10,770 bases of DNA from DAOMOD01 sp035444205 (GCA_035444205.1 DAOMOD010000144.1:1-10770); one strand, 5' to 3'; numbered from the stretch's first letter, positions 1 through 6,300 are shown. Numbers and translations are program-made. The notes: generated from the letters alone by a model not told the origin.

Positions 1-1698
1 CACCAGACCCTCGCCGCCGTCGCAAGCGATGCGCGCGTGCAGGTCGAGGTGAGCGGCCCCGGCGCCTTCGCGGTGCTGATGCGCGAGCGCACGCAGAGCG
101 AAGCCACCCGCCTCAGCCTTGCCGCCGGCGTGCTGCTGCTGGTGCTGCTGACTTTGGCCTATCGCGGGTTGGCGTTGCCGCTGCTCGGCGTGTTGCCGCT
201 GGCCACCGCGGCGCTGGCCGGCATGGCCACCGTCGCGGCGCTGTTCGGCAGCGTGCACGGCATCACGTTGGCCTTCGGTTTCACCCTGATCGGCGTGGCC
301 CTGGACTACCCGGTACACCTGTTCAGCCACCATCGCCCGCAACGGACGGCGCAGCACACGGCGCGCGCGATCTGGCCGACCCTGGCGGCCGGCGCGGTGT
401 CGACCTGCCTCGCCTACCTGAGCTTCTTCGCCTCCGGCGTCGAGGGCCTGAGCCAGCTCGCCGCCTTCGCCCTGGCCGGCCTGCTGGCGGCGGCCCTCTG
501 TACGCGCTTCCTGCTGCCGGCGCTGCTGCCCGCCGCAGCGCGCGATCTCGCCATGGCGCCACTGCCGGCATTTCTGGATCGACGCCTCGACGCGGCGCGC
601 CTGCCCGCCATCGCTGCGGTGCTGCTGGCGCTGCTCGCGGCGGCCTGGCTGGCGCTGTCGCCGCGACCCCTGTGGGACGACAACCTGGCCAACCTCACGC
701 CGGTACCGAAGGCGCTGCTCGCGCGCGACGGCGAGCTGCGCGCCGCGCTGGGCGCCAGCGACGTGCGCCATGTCCTGGTGCTGGAAGCCGCCGACAGCGA
801 GACCCTGCTGCAACGCTGCGAGGCCCTGCTGCCGGCGCTCGACGCGCTGGTCGAACAAGGTGTCGTTTCTGGCGTCGAACCGCCATGCCGCTACCTGCCC
901 AGCCAGCGCACCCAACGCGCGCGCCAGGCGCACCTGCCCGATGCCGAGACCCTGGCCGCCGATCTGCATGCAGCCAGCGCCGGGCTGCCCTTCCGCGACG
1001 GCGCGTTCGCGCCCTTCCTCGACGATGTCGAGGCCGCCCGTCGGCTCGCGCCGCTCGTCTGGAACGATCTTGAATCCAGCGCGCTCGGCCCGCGCCTTGC
1101 GGCGCTGCTGCCGCGCGATGCGACCACACCGACCGCGCTGATCGGACTGGCCGAGGTCGCCGATCCGCGAGTGCTGCTCGACTTCGCCGCGCAGCACGGC
1201 GAGGACCTGCACCTGCTCGACATGAAGGCTGCCTCCGAAGCGCTGGCCTCCGCCTACCGCGAACGCGTGCTGCTGGCGCTGCTGCTGGCACTGGCGGTAA
1301 TGGCGCTGGCCCTGCTCGCCTTCCTGCGGCGCCCGCGACGGGTGCTGCGCGTGCTGTCGCCGGTGCTGCTGGCGGCACTGCTGGTGGCGGCCGTGCTCAA
1401 CGCCCTGGGGGTGGCCTTCAACCTGTTCCACGTGGTCGCGCTGATCCTGGCCAGCGGCCTCGGACTCGACTACGCCCTGTTCTTCGAACGCGCCCGCGCC
1501 GAAGCCGCCGAACGCCGCCGCACCCTGCACGGCATCGCCGTCTGCGCGCTGTCGACCGCGCTGGTGTTCGGCCTGCTGGCGAGCTCCGGCATTCCGGTGC
1601 TGCGCGCCATCGGCCTCACCGTGTGCTGCGGCGTGGCCTTCAACTTCGTACTGGCGGCGTTGCTCGCCCGCAGCAGGCCCGAGCATGCTCGACCGTGA
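1..1698 (+). CDS. MMPL/RND-family exporter, C-terminal part (5' end outside window)
   Basis: The reading frame is open from the first base, so the true start lies upstream; the GTG at position 37 is only an internal codon. The visible ~565 residues show a membrane block of about five hydrophobic segments, another helix (codons near 600-660), a periplasmic-type soluble domain of roughly 200 residues, and five final helices. Two Asp-Tyr pairs, in GVALDYPVHLF (Asp codon 304-306) and GLGLDYALFF (Asp codon 1468-1470), match the proton-relay helix motif of MMPL/RND transporters in each half. The protein should sit in the inner membrane and use proton motive force. In aryl-polyene and xanthomonadin clusters such an exporter is thought to move the finished polyene lipid toward the outer membrane. 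Its 3' end overlaps the dehydratase gene by 14 bp, indicating one operon. The family call is secure; the substrate is inferred from neighbours. Confidence 0.9.
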   Translation, partial: HQTLAAVASDARVQVEVSGPGAFAVLMRERTQSEATRLSLAAGVLLLVLLTLAYRGLALPLLGVLPLATAALAGMATVAALFGSVHGITLAFGFTLIGVALDYPVHLFSHHRPQRTAQHTARAIWPTLAAGAVSTCLAYLSFFASGVEGLSQLAAFALAGLLAAALCTRFLLPALLPAAARDLAMAPLPAFLDRRLDAARLPAIAAVLLALLAAAWLALSPRPLWDDNLANLTPVPKALLARDGELRAALGASDVRHVLVLEAADSETLLQRCEALLPALDALVEQGVVSGVEPPCRYLPSQRTQRARQAHLPDAETLAADLHAASAGLPFRDGAFAPFLDDVEAARRLAPLVWNDLESSALGPRLAALLPRDATTPTALIGLAEVADPRVLLDFAAQHGEDLHLLDMKAASEALASAYRERVLLALLLALAVMALALLAFLRRPRRVLRVLSPVLLAALLVAAVLNALGVAFNLFHVVALILASGLGLDYALFFERARAEAAERRRTLHGIAVCALSTALVFGLLASSGIPVLRAIGLTVCCGVAFNFVLAALLARSRPEHARP

Positions 1699-2125
1699 AT
1701 TGATCCTCTCGCTCATCCCGCACCAGGGCGGCATGTGCCTGCTCGACACCGTGGTCGCATGGGACGCAGCCCACATCCATTGCCGCAGCGACTCGCATCG
1801 CAGCGAGGCCAACCCCCTGCGCAGCGCCGACGGCCTGCGCGCCATTCACCTGTGCGAGTACGGTGCCCAGGCCATGGCCGTGCACGGCGGCCTGCTGGCA
1901 AGCGCTGCCGGAGCGCGGACGCAACCTGGCCTGCTGGTGTCCTTGCGCGCGGTGCGCATTGCGCGCGGCTTCGTGCATGACCTCCCCGGTCCACTGGACG
2001 TGCATGCCGAGAAACTGATCGACACCGCGAGCAGTTGGCAGTACGCGTTTCGTGTCGAACACGACGGCGCCGTACTGGCTGAGGGCCGTGCCGCCGTCAT
2101 GGTCGGTCCCGATAACATCGCCTGA
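1685..2125 (+). CDS. ApeP-like hot-dog-fold 3-hydroxyacyl-ACP dehydratase
   Basis: A 146-residue protein starting at an ATG inside the end of the exporter gene (14-bp overlap, likely translational coupling). The N-terminal IPHQGGMCLLD resembles the opening strand of FabZ-type dehydratases. It is followed by a conserved-looking block with His38, NPLR (43-46) and HLCEYGAQAMAVHG (55-68), where His38 and Glu58 are the best candidates for the catalytic His/Glu pair of the hot-dog fold. The length fits a single-domain ApeP-type enzyme. In aryl-polyene synthesis it would remove water from the 3-hydroxyacyl-ACP intermediate in the cytoplasm, giving the conjugated double bond. Its usual partner, the ketoreductase, is found only at 7079, beyond the toxin-antitoxin island. 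The residue roles are inferred by comparison with FabZ, not demonstrated. Confidence 0.85.
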   Translation: MLDRELILSLIPHQGGMCLLDTVVAWDAAHIHCRSDSHRSEANPLRSADGLRAIHLCEYGAQAMAVHGGLLASAAGARTQPGLLVSLRAVRIARGFVHDLPGPLDVHAEKLIDTASSWQYAFRVEHDGAVLAEGRAAVMVGPDNIA

Positions 2126-2138
2126 TCGTCCTTCCGTT

Positions 2139-2172
2139 CGGATGACCACTTCCGGCCAAAAGCCGTCATTCG
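2139..2172 (+). repeat. Left copy of imperfect direct repeat near the island ends
   Basis: This 34-base stretch aligns without gaps to 6984-7017 in the same orientation at 23 of 34 positions, sharing ATGAC, CTT, GG, AAAG and TTCG blocks in register. It is itself an imperfect palindrome around a GGCC-like core. Because the two copies lie just inside the two cluster genes that should be neighbours, they may mark the ends of the accessory island. The similarity is moderate, so convergent resemblance or a common dispersed palindrome remains possible. Confidence 0.4.
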
Positions 2173-2184
2173 GGCGCGCCCGAA
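2169..2184. repeat. Perfect 16-bp palindrome after the dehydratase gene
   Basis: TTCGGGCGCGCCCGAA is a perfect inverted repeat lying between the convergent ends of the dehydratase gene (plus) and the aspartic-protease gene (minus). It has no T-tract on either side, so an intrinsic terminator is only possible, not shown. It abuts the imperfect palindromic element at 2139-2172. Confidence 0.5.
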
Positions 2185-2225
2185 GGAGCAGGTGAAAGGC
2201 CCTGAACCTGATGGATTCTGGCCTT

Positions 2226-3188
2226 CTACTCGGGAGCACTTGCGATCGGCCGAAAGTACGCGGCAGAGCCGGGATAGTCGAGGACGACACGAAAGTGGCG
2301 CAGCGTGGAGCCGCCGATCGCACCAAGCGTTGGGCGATCCATCATGCCGGCCATGTACTCGCCGAACGTGCCGTCAGGTCGCTCCGCGAACCATGATGGA
2401 CCCGCCTTGTGGCCGCCTATTTCGATCATGGGAACCTCGATCATGCGCCACGAGGCACCACCCATGCGGTCTGCGGAATCGACGATCCGCCAATCAGGAT
2501 GCGCAGCCGCCCAGCGCTCGAATACCGATGCTTCGATGAAGCCGATGGCGACCTCGGTCCCCTGTTCGACGCCGAAGATCGGCGCCGACGCGTCTGTCGT
2601 AGTCATTGTGGCGCCGCTGTCGTAGAGCATGGGCAGCACTTCGCCGTCGATCGTTACGTCGATGCTCGGAAAATGCATGGTGCGCGTACCGTCGGCGTCA
2701 GTCTGGAACCCTAGGGATACAGGCTCGCCATCCGTGTCCGAGGGCACGAATTCGGTGAGTCGGTGCAGGGTGCCCTCGCCGTAGTCGAATTCCCACACCG
2801 AGTCGGCGAACCAGCGACCGCCGAGAAACCCGTCCTTGCCTCTTAGCTTGTCTGCGTCCACCACGACGAGTCGGCCGTCCATGAAATGCGATGGCGGTGC
2901 CGGAGGCGCGAAGCCAGTGTCGAACCGAGGCCACGCGACGACGTCGATGTCCTCCACGGTTGTGGTCGGCAGTCCGAGGCGCACTACGGCGTCTGCCGAG
3001 ATTGCGTTGAAGCCACCACCGGTGTCGGTAAAAAACCGCAGTGGTTGCTCGTTCAAGCGGGGAGTCAGCCATACACGGTCATGCACGAACTCGGCGGGTA
3101 CGCGCTCCCGCGAGATCGCGGCGTCCAACAACACCACCTGAAGAACAAGAAGGTTGGCTAGCAAAACCTGAATGCGTCGATACAGCAT
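2226..3188 (-). CDS. Retropepsin-like (two-lobed) aspartic protease homologue with N-terminal membrane/signal segment
   Basis: A 320-residue protein with two active-site-like motifs in one chain: FFTDTGGGFNAIS (Asp55-Thr-Gly) and MLYDSGATM (Asp190-Ser-Gly). Each is preceded by a hydrophobic strand, as in retropepsin/pepsin-type aspartic proteases where two lobes each give one catalytic Asp. DGFLGGRWFADSVWEFDY (about 119-136) resembles the D-G-hydrophobic-L-G turn that follows the first lobe. Residues about 6-25 are hydrophobic after a short basic start, so the protein is probably exported or anchored with its protease domain in the periplasm. No clear Shine-Dalgarno precedes the ATG at 3188. 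It is convergent with the dehydratase gene and has no link to polyene synthesis that I can see; it looks like island cargo. Substrate unknown; a non-proteolytic role is possible. Confidence 0.7.
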   Translation of the reverse strand: MLYRRIQVLLANLLVLQVVLLDAAISRERVPAEFVHDRVWLTPRLNEQPLRFFTDTGGGFNAISADAVVRLGLPTTTVEDIDVVAWPRFDTGFAPPAPPSHFMDGRLVVVDADKLRGKDGFLGGRWFADSVWEFDYGEGTLHRLTEFVPSDTDGEPVSLGFQTDADGTRTMHFPSIDVTIDGEVLPMLYDSGATMTTTDASAPIFGVEQGTEVAIGFIEASVFERWAAAHPDWRIVDSADRMGGASWRMIEVPMIEIGGHKAGPSWFAERPDGTFGEYMAGMMDRPTLGAIGGSTLRHFRVVLDYPGSAAYFRPIASAPE

Positions 3189-3245
3189 GGGCGGTTCAAT
3201 GACTGGGCCTGGAAGGCTAGCGAACTGTGAAGAATCCGACTTTAG

Positions 3246-3285
3246 CGTCCGCTAATGGTCGGCATCTGTCGGCCATGAGCGGGCG
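3246..3285. repeat. Imperfect hairpin upstream of the aspartic-protease gene
   Basis: Arms CGTCCGCTAATGG (3246-3258) and CCATGAGCGGGCG (3273-3285) pair at 11 of 13 positions around a 14-base loop. It lies about 60 bases upstream of the minus-strand gene starting at 3188 and, with the palindromes at 2139-2184, brackets that gene. It could be a regulatory structure in the 5' region or a dispersed palindromic element. The rest of 3189-3374 shows no convincing gene. Confidence 0.4.
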
Positions 3286-3374
3286 TACGTATCGATCCAC
3301 GCACCGTGCATGAAGCAGAGTCTCTCGATCCGTTGGTCCGGTCCGTAGCGGGTGTTCGGCTTGAAGACTACTCC

Positions 3375-3488
3375 GTGCAAGAAACAAGACACGACCCCCC
3401 GCTCCGCGCTCGTGCAAGAAACAAGACACGACCCCGCGCGCCGCGACCCCGCGCGCCGCGCTGCTCCGTGCAAGGAACAAGACCCCGC
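3375..3488 (+). repeat. Repeat family A, left cluster (GCAAGAAACAAGACACGACC)
   Basis: Two good copies of a unit reading GTGCAAGAAACAAGACACG followed by ACCCC begin at 3375 and 3412, and a shortened copy (GTGCAAGGAACAAGACCCC) begins at 3469 and runs into the assembly gap. A near-identical unit (one central mismatch, AAAC versus AAGC) recurs twice in the opposite orientation at 6174-6236, on the far side of hipBA and higBA. The spacers between copies are GC-only (GCGCGCCGCG). This is not coding. I recall similar sequences scattered in Xanthomonadaceae genomes, but that is memory, not a search. Confidence 0.7.
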
Positions 3489-3498
3489 NNNNNNNNNN
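3489..3498. other. Assembly gap (10 N)
   Basis: Ten undetermined bases directly after the third repeat-A copy. The true length of missing sequence is unknown, and the gap probably reflects repeats that the assembly could not resolve. Continuity between 3488 and 3499 should not be assumed. From 3499 to 3638 I see no supportable gene. Confidence 0.98.
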
Positions 3499-3638
3499 AT
3501 CGCCCATGTCGTTCACCACCACCCGCGCGCCGCGCGCACGCATTCATGGTGGATGGGATTCGCGCGGCAGCCGCGAATGCCGAGAAACGCGCGTCAAGCA
3601 TGATCCTTGGCGAAGAACTGCGTACGATGCATGCGGAA

Positions 3639-3681
3639 ATACCTCACAGGGGATATTGACAGAATATACCCTATGAGGTAT
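3639..3681. promoter_or_regulatory. Operator palindrome of the hipBA operon
   Basis: Arms ATACCTCACAGGGGATATT (3639-3657) and AATATACCCTATGAGGTAT (3663-3681) are complementary at 17 of 19 positions around a 5-base centre (GACAG). The element lies just upstream of hipB, where HipB or the HipBA complex would bind to repress its own operon. The sequence differs from the E. coli TATCC-N8-GGATA operator, so recognition by this HipB is inferred from position and symmetry. Confidence 0.7.
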
Positions 3682-3684
3682 GTA
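3656..3684 (+). promoter_or_regulatory. Probable sigma-70 promoter of hipBA
   Basis: TTGACA (3656-3661, perfect -35 consensus) lies in the centre of the operator palindrome. Seventeen bases later comes TATGTA (3679-3684), a weaker -10. A start near 3691 is expected. Operator binding would cover both hexamers, which fits autorepression. Confidence 0.55.
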
Positions 3685-3713
3685 CTCACGCAATGCCCCG
3701 CAGGGGAAATCCA

Positions 3714-3962
3714 ATGCTGCTGCGCGTCCAAACTCCGGATCAATTGGCCTCGGTGCTACGAGGCCAACGCCGGGCCAGCAAGATGACCCAGAAACAGGCC
3801 GCAGCGCTGGTCGGGCTGCTCCCAAAGACGATCTCTGCGCTCGAGTCGGATCCGGCGCGGGGAAGCGTGGGCAGCCTTTACAAGCTGCTGTCCGCCCTCG
3901 GGCTGGAAATGGTGCTGCAGCCCAAGCACGGCACCCCACCCACCCCCGGCTCGGAGTGGTAG
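3714..3962 (+). CDS. hipB: HipB-type antitoxin, XRE-family HTH
   Basis: An 82-residue DNA-binding antitoxin. The helix-turn-helix is MTQKQAAALVGLLPKTISAL (about residues 24-43), followed by the dimer-forming SLYKLLSALGLEMVL strand region typical of HipB. The chain ends in GSEW; E. coli HipB also has a C-terminal Trp that inserts into a pocket on HipA, so this ending supports pairing with the gene downstream. I chose ATG 3714 because AGGGGA (3702-3707) sits 6 bases upstream; an in-frame ATG at 3693 lacks such a site. HipB should neutralise HipA and repress the operon through the palindrome at 3639-3681. The stop codon is 3 bases before hipA. Confidence 0.88.
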   Translation: MLLRVQTPDQLASVLRGQRRASKMTQKQAAALVGLLPKTISALESDPARGSVGSLYKLLSALGLEMVLQPKHGTPPTPGSEW

Positions 3963-3965
3963 CGA

Positions 3966-5300
3966 ATGCCTCGTCCGCGCCGCACGCGCCAGCTTGCCGT
4001 GTGGATGAATGCGGAGCGTGTCGGCACCTGGATGTTGGGGACGAACAACGCCCACGCATTCGCCTACGAGAATGGCTGGCTGGTGTCGCCGGCGTCCCGC
4101 CCGCTCTCGTTGTCGATGCCGCTACAGCCGGCGGCGCTTACCTACCGCGGCGAGGTGGTTGAGTCGTTCTTCGACAACCTGCTGCCCGACAGCCGGGACA
4201 TCCGCCGCCGCATCCAGACCCGGTTCCATACCGCCTCGACCCTTGCCTTCGACCTGCTGGCCGAGATCGGGCGGGACTGCGTGGGCGCAGTGCAGCTGCT
4301 GCCCATGGACCAGGAACCGGTCGGCATCGACCGCATCGACGGCGAGGCACTTTCGGAGGCCGATATCGCCCTGCTGCTGCGCGGCACGACGACCGCCGCG
4401 ATCCTGGGCCAGCACGACTACGACGACTTCCGCATCTCGCTGGCCGGCGCGCAGGAAAAGACCGCTCTGCTCCGCCACGACGGCTGCTGGCATCGCCCCA
4501 TCGGTGCCACGCCCACCACGCACATCTTCAAGCTGCCGGTAGGTCGTGTCGGCAACATGCAGGCGGACTTCTCCACATCGGTGGAGAACGAGTGGCTGTG
4601 CGCACAGATCGTCGCTGCCTATGGCCTACCGGTTGCGGCTTGCGAAATGGCCGTCTTCGAAGACCAAAAGGCGCTGATCGTCGACCGGTTCGACCGCCGA
4701 ATGGCCCAGGCGGGAACGCACTGGCTCCGGCTGCCGCAGGAAGACTGCTGCCAGGCGCTGGGCATCCCACCGGCCGTCAAATACGAAGCCGATGGCGGGC
4801 CCGGCATCAAGGCCATCCTCGACCTGCTTCTCGGCGCGCAGGATGCCGCGGCCGACCGGCTGACGTTCTTCAAGGCGCAGCTCGTGTTCTGGCTGCTCTG
4901 CGCCACCGATGGCCACGCGAAGAACTTCAGCTTGGCCATCGAGCCACAGGGTCGTTACCGCCTGACACCACTGTACGACGTGCTTTCGGCATACCCGATT
5001 CTCGGTCACGGCGCCAACCAGCTGGCCCCGGAGCGCGTGCGCATGGCGATGGCGGTATTCGGACAGAACCGCCACTACGATTGGAGCCGCATCCTCCGGC
5101 GTCATTGGGTGAGCACAGCGCGCACGTGCGGCATCGCTGAGGACGTAGTTCAGACGCTGATCGACGATCTGGTCATGATCACTCCCGAGGTCATCTCCCG
5201 CGTCACTGCAATGCTGCCGGAGACGTTTCCTGCACAGGTCGCTGACGCCGTCTTTGCGGGCATGCGCGCGGCGGCGGCGAAGCTGGCCGCTGCCCTTTGA
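3966..5300 (+). CDS. hipA: HipA-type serine/threonine kinase toxin
   Basis: A 444-residue toxin, close to the 440 of E. coli HipA. Family landmarks appear in order: N-terminal subdomain with FFDNLLPDS (68-76), the ATP-loop segment ISLAGAQEKTALL (157-169), THIFKLP (185-191; Lys189 is the likely ATP contact), ENEWLC, VDRFDR (239-244), the catalytic loop TDGHAKNFSL (Asp315, Asn320) and PLYDVLSA (Asp338, metal binding). Asp315 and Asp338 have the same spacing as E. coli Asp309 and Asp332. Ser158 matches the autophosphorylated Ser150. All key residues are present, so the kinase is probably active. E. coli HipA phosphorylates glutamyl-tRNA synthetase, halting translation and favouring persistence; the target here is unproven. 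It starts 3 bases after hipB, with GGAG at 3953-3956. Confidence 0.95.
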   Translation: MPRPRRTRQLAVWMNAERVGTWMLGTNNAHAFAYENGWLVSPASRPLSLSMPLQPAALTYRGEVVESFFDNLLPDSRDIRRRIQTRFHTASTLAFDLLAEIGRDCVGAVQLLPMDQEPVGIDRIDGEALSEADIALLLRGTTTAAILGQHDYDDFRISLAGAQEKTALLRHDGCWHRPIGATPTTHIFKLPVGRVGNMQADFSTSVENEWLCAQIVAAYGLPVAACEMAVFEDQKALIVDRFDRRMAQAGTHWLRLPQEDCCQALGIPPAVKYEADGGPGIKAILDLLLGAQDAAADRLTFFKAQLVFWLLCATDGHAKNFSLAIEPQGRYRLTPLYDVLSAYPILGHGANQLAPERVRMAMAVFGQNRHYDWSRILRRHWVSTARTCGIAEDVVQTLIDDLVMITPEVISRVTAMLPETFPAQVADAVFAGMRAAAAKLAAAL

Positions 5301-5335
5301 CGCGTAATCATTGATAGCACTGAGTGCGAACACGG

Positions 5336-5398
5336 ATTCGAGTACGAATTCGAGGACAGTACGAATTCGAGTACGAATTCGAGCGAATTCGAGGACAG
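5336..5398 (+). repeat. Repeat family B: tandem ATTCGAG array between hipA and higB
   Basis: ATTCGAG occurs five times, at 5336, 5348, 5365, 5377 and 5387 (steps of 12, 17, 12 and 10). Four are within GAATTCGAG, and two are extended to ATTCGAGGACAG (5348 and 5387). The array starts 35 bases after the hipA stop. The same extended unit recurs once at 6140-6152, directly after higA, so the higBA module is flanked by direct copies. The irregular spacing argues against a simple slippage microsatellite and suggests binding sites or a mobile-element end. Confidence 0.75.
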
Positions 5399-5482
5399 CC
5401 ACAATCTCGCGAGCGTCGAAGAGGATGCCGACAAGAAACACTGCTACATCGGCGACGCAGCCCGGGCCGACTCGACGTGCGT

Positions 5483-5502
5483 CATGCGCCGCGGGGCGCA
5501 TG
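5483..5502. repeat. Perfect 8-bp-arm hairpin between hipA and higB
   Basis: CATGCGCC (5483-5490) and GGCGCATG (5495-5502) surround a GCGG loop. It could end hipBA transcription or simply be a structured element, but no T-tract follows on either strand. The remaining sequence from 5399 to 5522 shows no gene I can support. Confidence 0.4.
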
Positions 5503-5522
5503 GACGCCCAGTGGTCACAAGA

Positions 5523-5551
5523 TTGCCACCCGTAACGTAACGGGTTACACT
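5523..5551 (+). promoter_or_regulatory. higBA promoter with embedded palindromic operator
   Basis: TTGCCA (5523-5528, five of six to the -35 consensus) and TACACT (5546-5551, four of six to the -10) are separated by 17 bases. The spacer is a palindrome: ACCCGTAACGTAACGGGT (5528-5545) is self-complementary at 16 of 18 positions, and GTAAC-GG-GTTAC (5537-5548) overlaps it. This fits HigA autorepression. The predicted transcription start (about 5557-5559) falls on the higB ATG, implying a leaderless message. Confidence 0.6.
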
Positions 5552-5558
5552 GCGCCAC

Positions 5559-5837
5559 ATGATTCGGAGCTTCAGGCACAAAGGCCTCAGGCGGTTCTTC
5601 GTAACCGGAAGTGTCTCCGGAATCCAGGCAGCCCATGCCGCCAGGCTCCGTCTCATCCTCGGCCGCCTCAATGCCGCGAGCCAACCACAAGACATGAATC
5701 TTCCCGGACTGCGGCTTCACGAACTGAAAGGGAATCGATCGGGTACGTGGGCCGTCCAGGTCAGCGGAAACTGGCGAGTGACCTTCCGGTTTGATGGCGA
5801 AGATGCCGAGGTTGTCGACTATGAGGACTATCACTGA
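5559..5837 (+). CDS. higB: HigB-type toxin, RelE-superfamily mRNA interferase
   Basis: A 92-residue toxin of the HigB/plasmid-maintenance-killer type. Characteristic sequence: LPGLRLHELKGNRSGTWAVQ (48-67), then NWRVTFRF (71-78), and the C-terminal VVDYEDYH (85-92). HigB enzymes enter the ribosome and cut translated mRNA, using conserved basic and His residues; His54, Arg73 and His92 are candidates here. The gene comes before its antitoxin, the usual higBA order and opposite to most type II modules. No Shine-Dalgarno lies upstream of ATG 5559 and the promoter appears to start transcription at the ATG, so a leaderless mRNA is likely. GC is visibly lower than in the polyene genes, consistent with separate origin. 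Confidence 0.92.
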   Translation: MIRSFRHKGLRRFFVTGSVSGIQAAHAARLRLILGRLNAASQPQDMNLPGLRLHELKGNRSGTWAVQVSGNWRVTFRFDGEDAEVVDYEDYH

Positions 5838-5846
5838 GGTATTGCC

Positions 5847-6134
5847 ATGCGTATGCACAACCCACCCCATCCCGGTGAAGTCATTCGGGAGCTTTGCCTT
5901 GAACCGCTCGGACTTTCGGTGACCGAAGCTGCCAAGGCTCTGGGTGTAAGCCGCAAGACCTTGAGCGCCATCTTGAATGGCCGTGCGGGCATCAGTCCGG
6001 AAATGGCCATTCGCTTGTCCATTGCTTTCGATACCACGGCGGAAAGCTGGCTCAACCAGCAGACTCACTATGACCTGTGGAACGCCGAGCAGCACCGCGG
6101 GGAGCTTCAGGTGAGGCGCCTTGTTGCGGCCTGA
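5847..6134 (+). CDS. higA: HigA-type antitoxin, XRE-family HTH
   Basis: A 95-residue antitoxin following higB by 9 bases. It opens with NPPHPGEVIRE (5-15), the usual HigA start. The helix-turn-helix spans about residues 24-45 (SVTEAAKALGVSRKTLSAIL, then NG), followed by SPEMAIRLSIAFDTTAESWL (50-69), typical of this family. ATG 5847 is preferred over ATG 5853 because GAGG (5836-5839, overlapping the higB stop) is 7 bases upstream. It should bind HigB and repress the operon through the palindrome at 5528-5548. The ATTCGAGGACAG repeat begins 5 bases after the stop codon. Confidence 0.93.
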   Translation: MRMHNPPHPGEVIRELCLEPLGLSVTEAAKALGVSRKTLSAILNGRAGISPEMAIRLSIAFDTTAESWLNQQTHYDLWNAEQHRGELQVRRLVAA

Positions 6135-6139
6135 TCTGG

Positions 6140-6152
6140 ATTCGAGGACAGT
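6140..6152 (+). repeat. Single repeat-B copy after higA
   Basis: ATTCGAGGACAGT, identical over 13 bases to 5348-5360 and in the same orientation. Together with the array at 5336-5398 it flanks the higBA module as a direct repeat. Confidence 0.7.
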
Positions 6153-6173
6153 CCATCCCGCTTGGCGAACGCG

Positions 6174-6236
6174 CGTCGGGGGTCGTGTCTTGCTTCTTGC
6201 ATGAGTCGTCGGGGGTCGTGTCTTGCTTCTTGCATG
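6174..6236 (-). repeat. Repeat family A, right cluster (inverted relative to 3375-3438)
   Basis: Two identical 30-base units (6174-6203 and 6207-6236) are separated by AGT, a 33-base period. The core GGGGTCGTGTCTTGCTTCTT is the reverse complement, with one mismatch, of the units at 3375 and 3412. The two clusters therefore form an inverted pair enclosing hipBA, repeat B and higBA, about 2.8 kb. Downstream, 6285-6300 holds GCTGAC-TGGC-GTCAGC, a perfect 6-bp stem; otherwise 6237-6393 appears empty. Confidence 0.75.
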
Positions 6237-6284
6237 GATCGCCCAGTGATCTGACCGTCCGCCTTGGGTCGGGTTGCGCCGCTC

Positions 6285-6300
6285 GCTGACTGGCGTCAGC
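6285..6300. repeat. Small perfect stem-loop between higBA and the ParE-like toxin
   Basis: GCTGAC, loop TGGC, GTCAGC. It lies about 95 bases beyond the minus-strand toxin stop and about 150 after higA. There is no T-tract, so terminator function is uncertain. Confidence 0.3.

Noticed and set aside
695..1378. Minus-strand 227-codon frame within the exporter
   Set aside because: Composition is Arg/Ala/Pro-rich nonsense typical of the opposite strand of a GC-rich gene.
3375..3488. CRISPR array
   Set aside because: Only two or three repeats, spacers of unequal length made of simple GC sequence, and no cas genes.
3306..3659. Open frame across repeat A and the N gap
   Set aside because: Made of repeat sequence and undetermined bases; no start signal or homology pattern.
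5399..5522. Possible remnant of a coding gene on the minus strand between hipA and higB
   Set aside because: A short run (VFLVGILFDAREIVAVLEF) looks protein-like but has no start, no recognisable family, and ends in the repeat array.
4626..6095. Long 489-codon minus-strand open frame across hipA and higBA
   Set aside because: It is antisense to three well-supported genes; the translation has no recognisable domain and runs through the ATTCGAG array, so it is a high-GC shadow frame.
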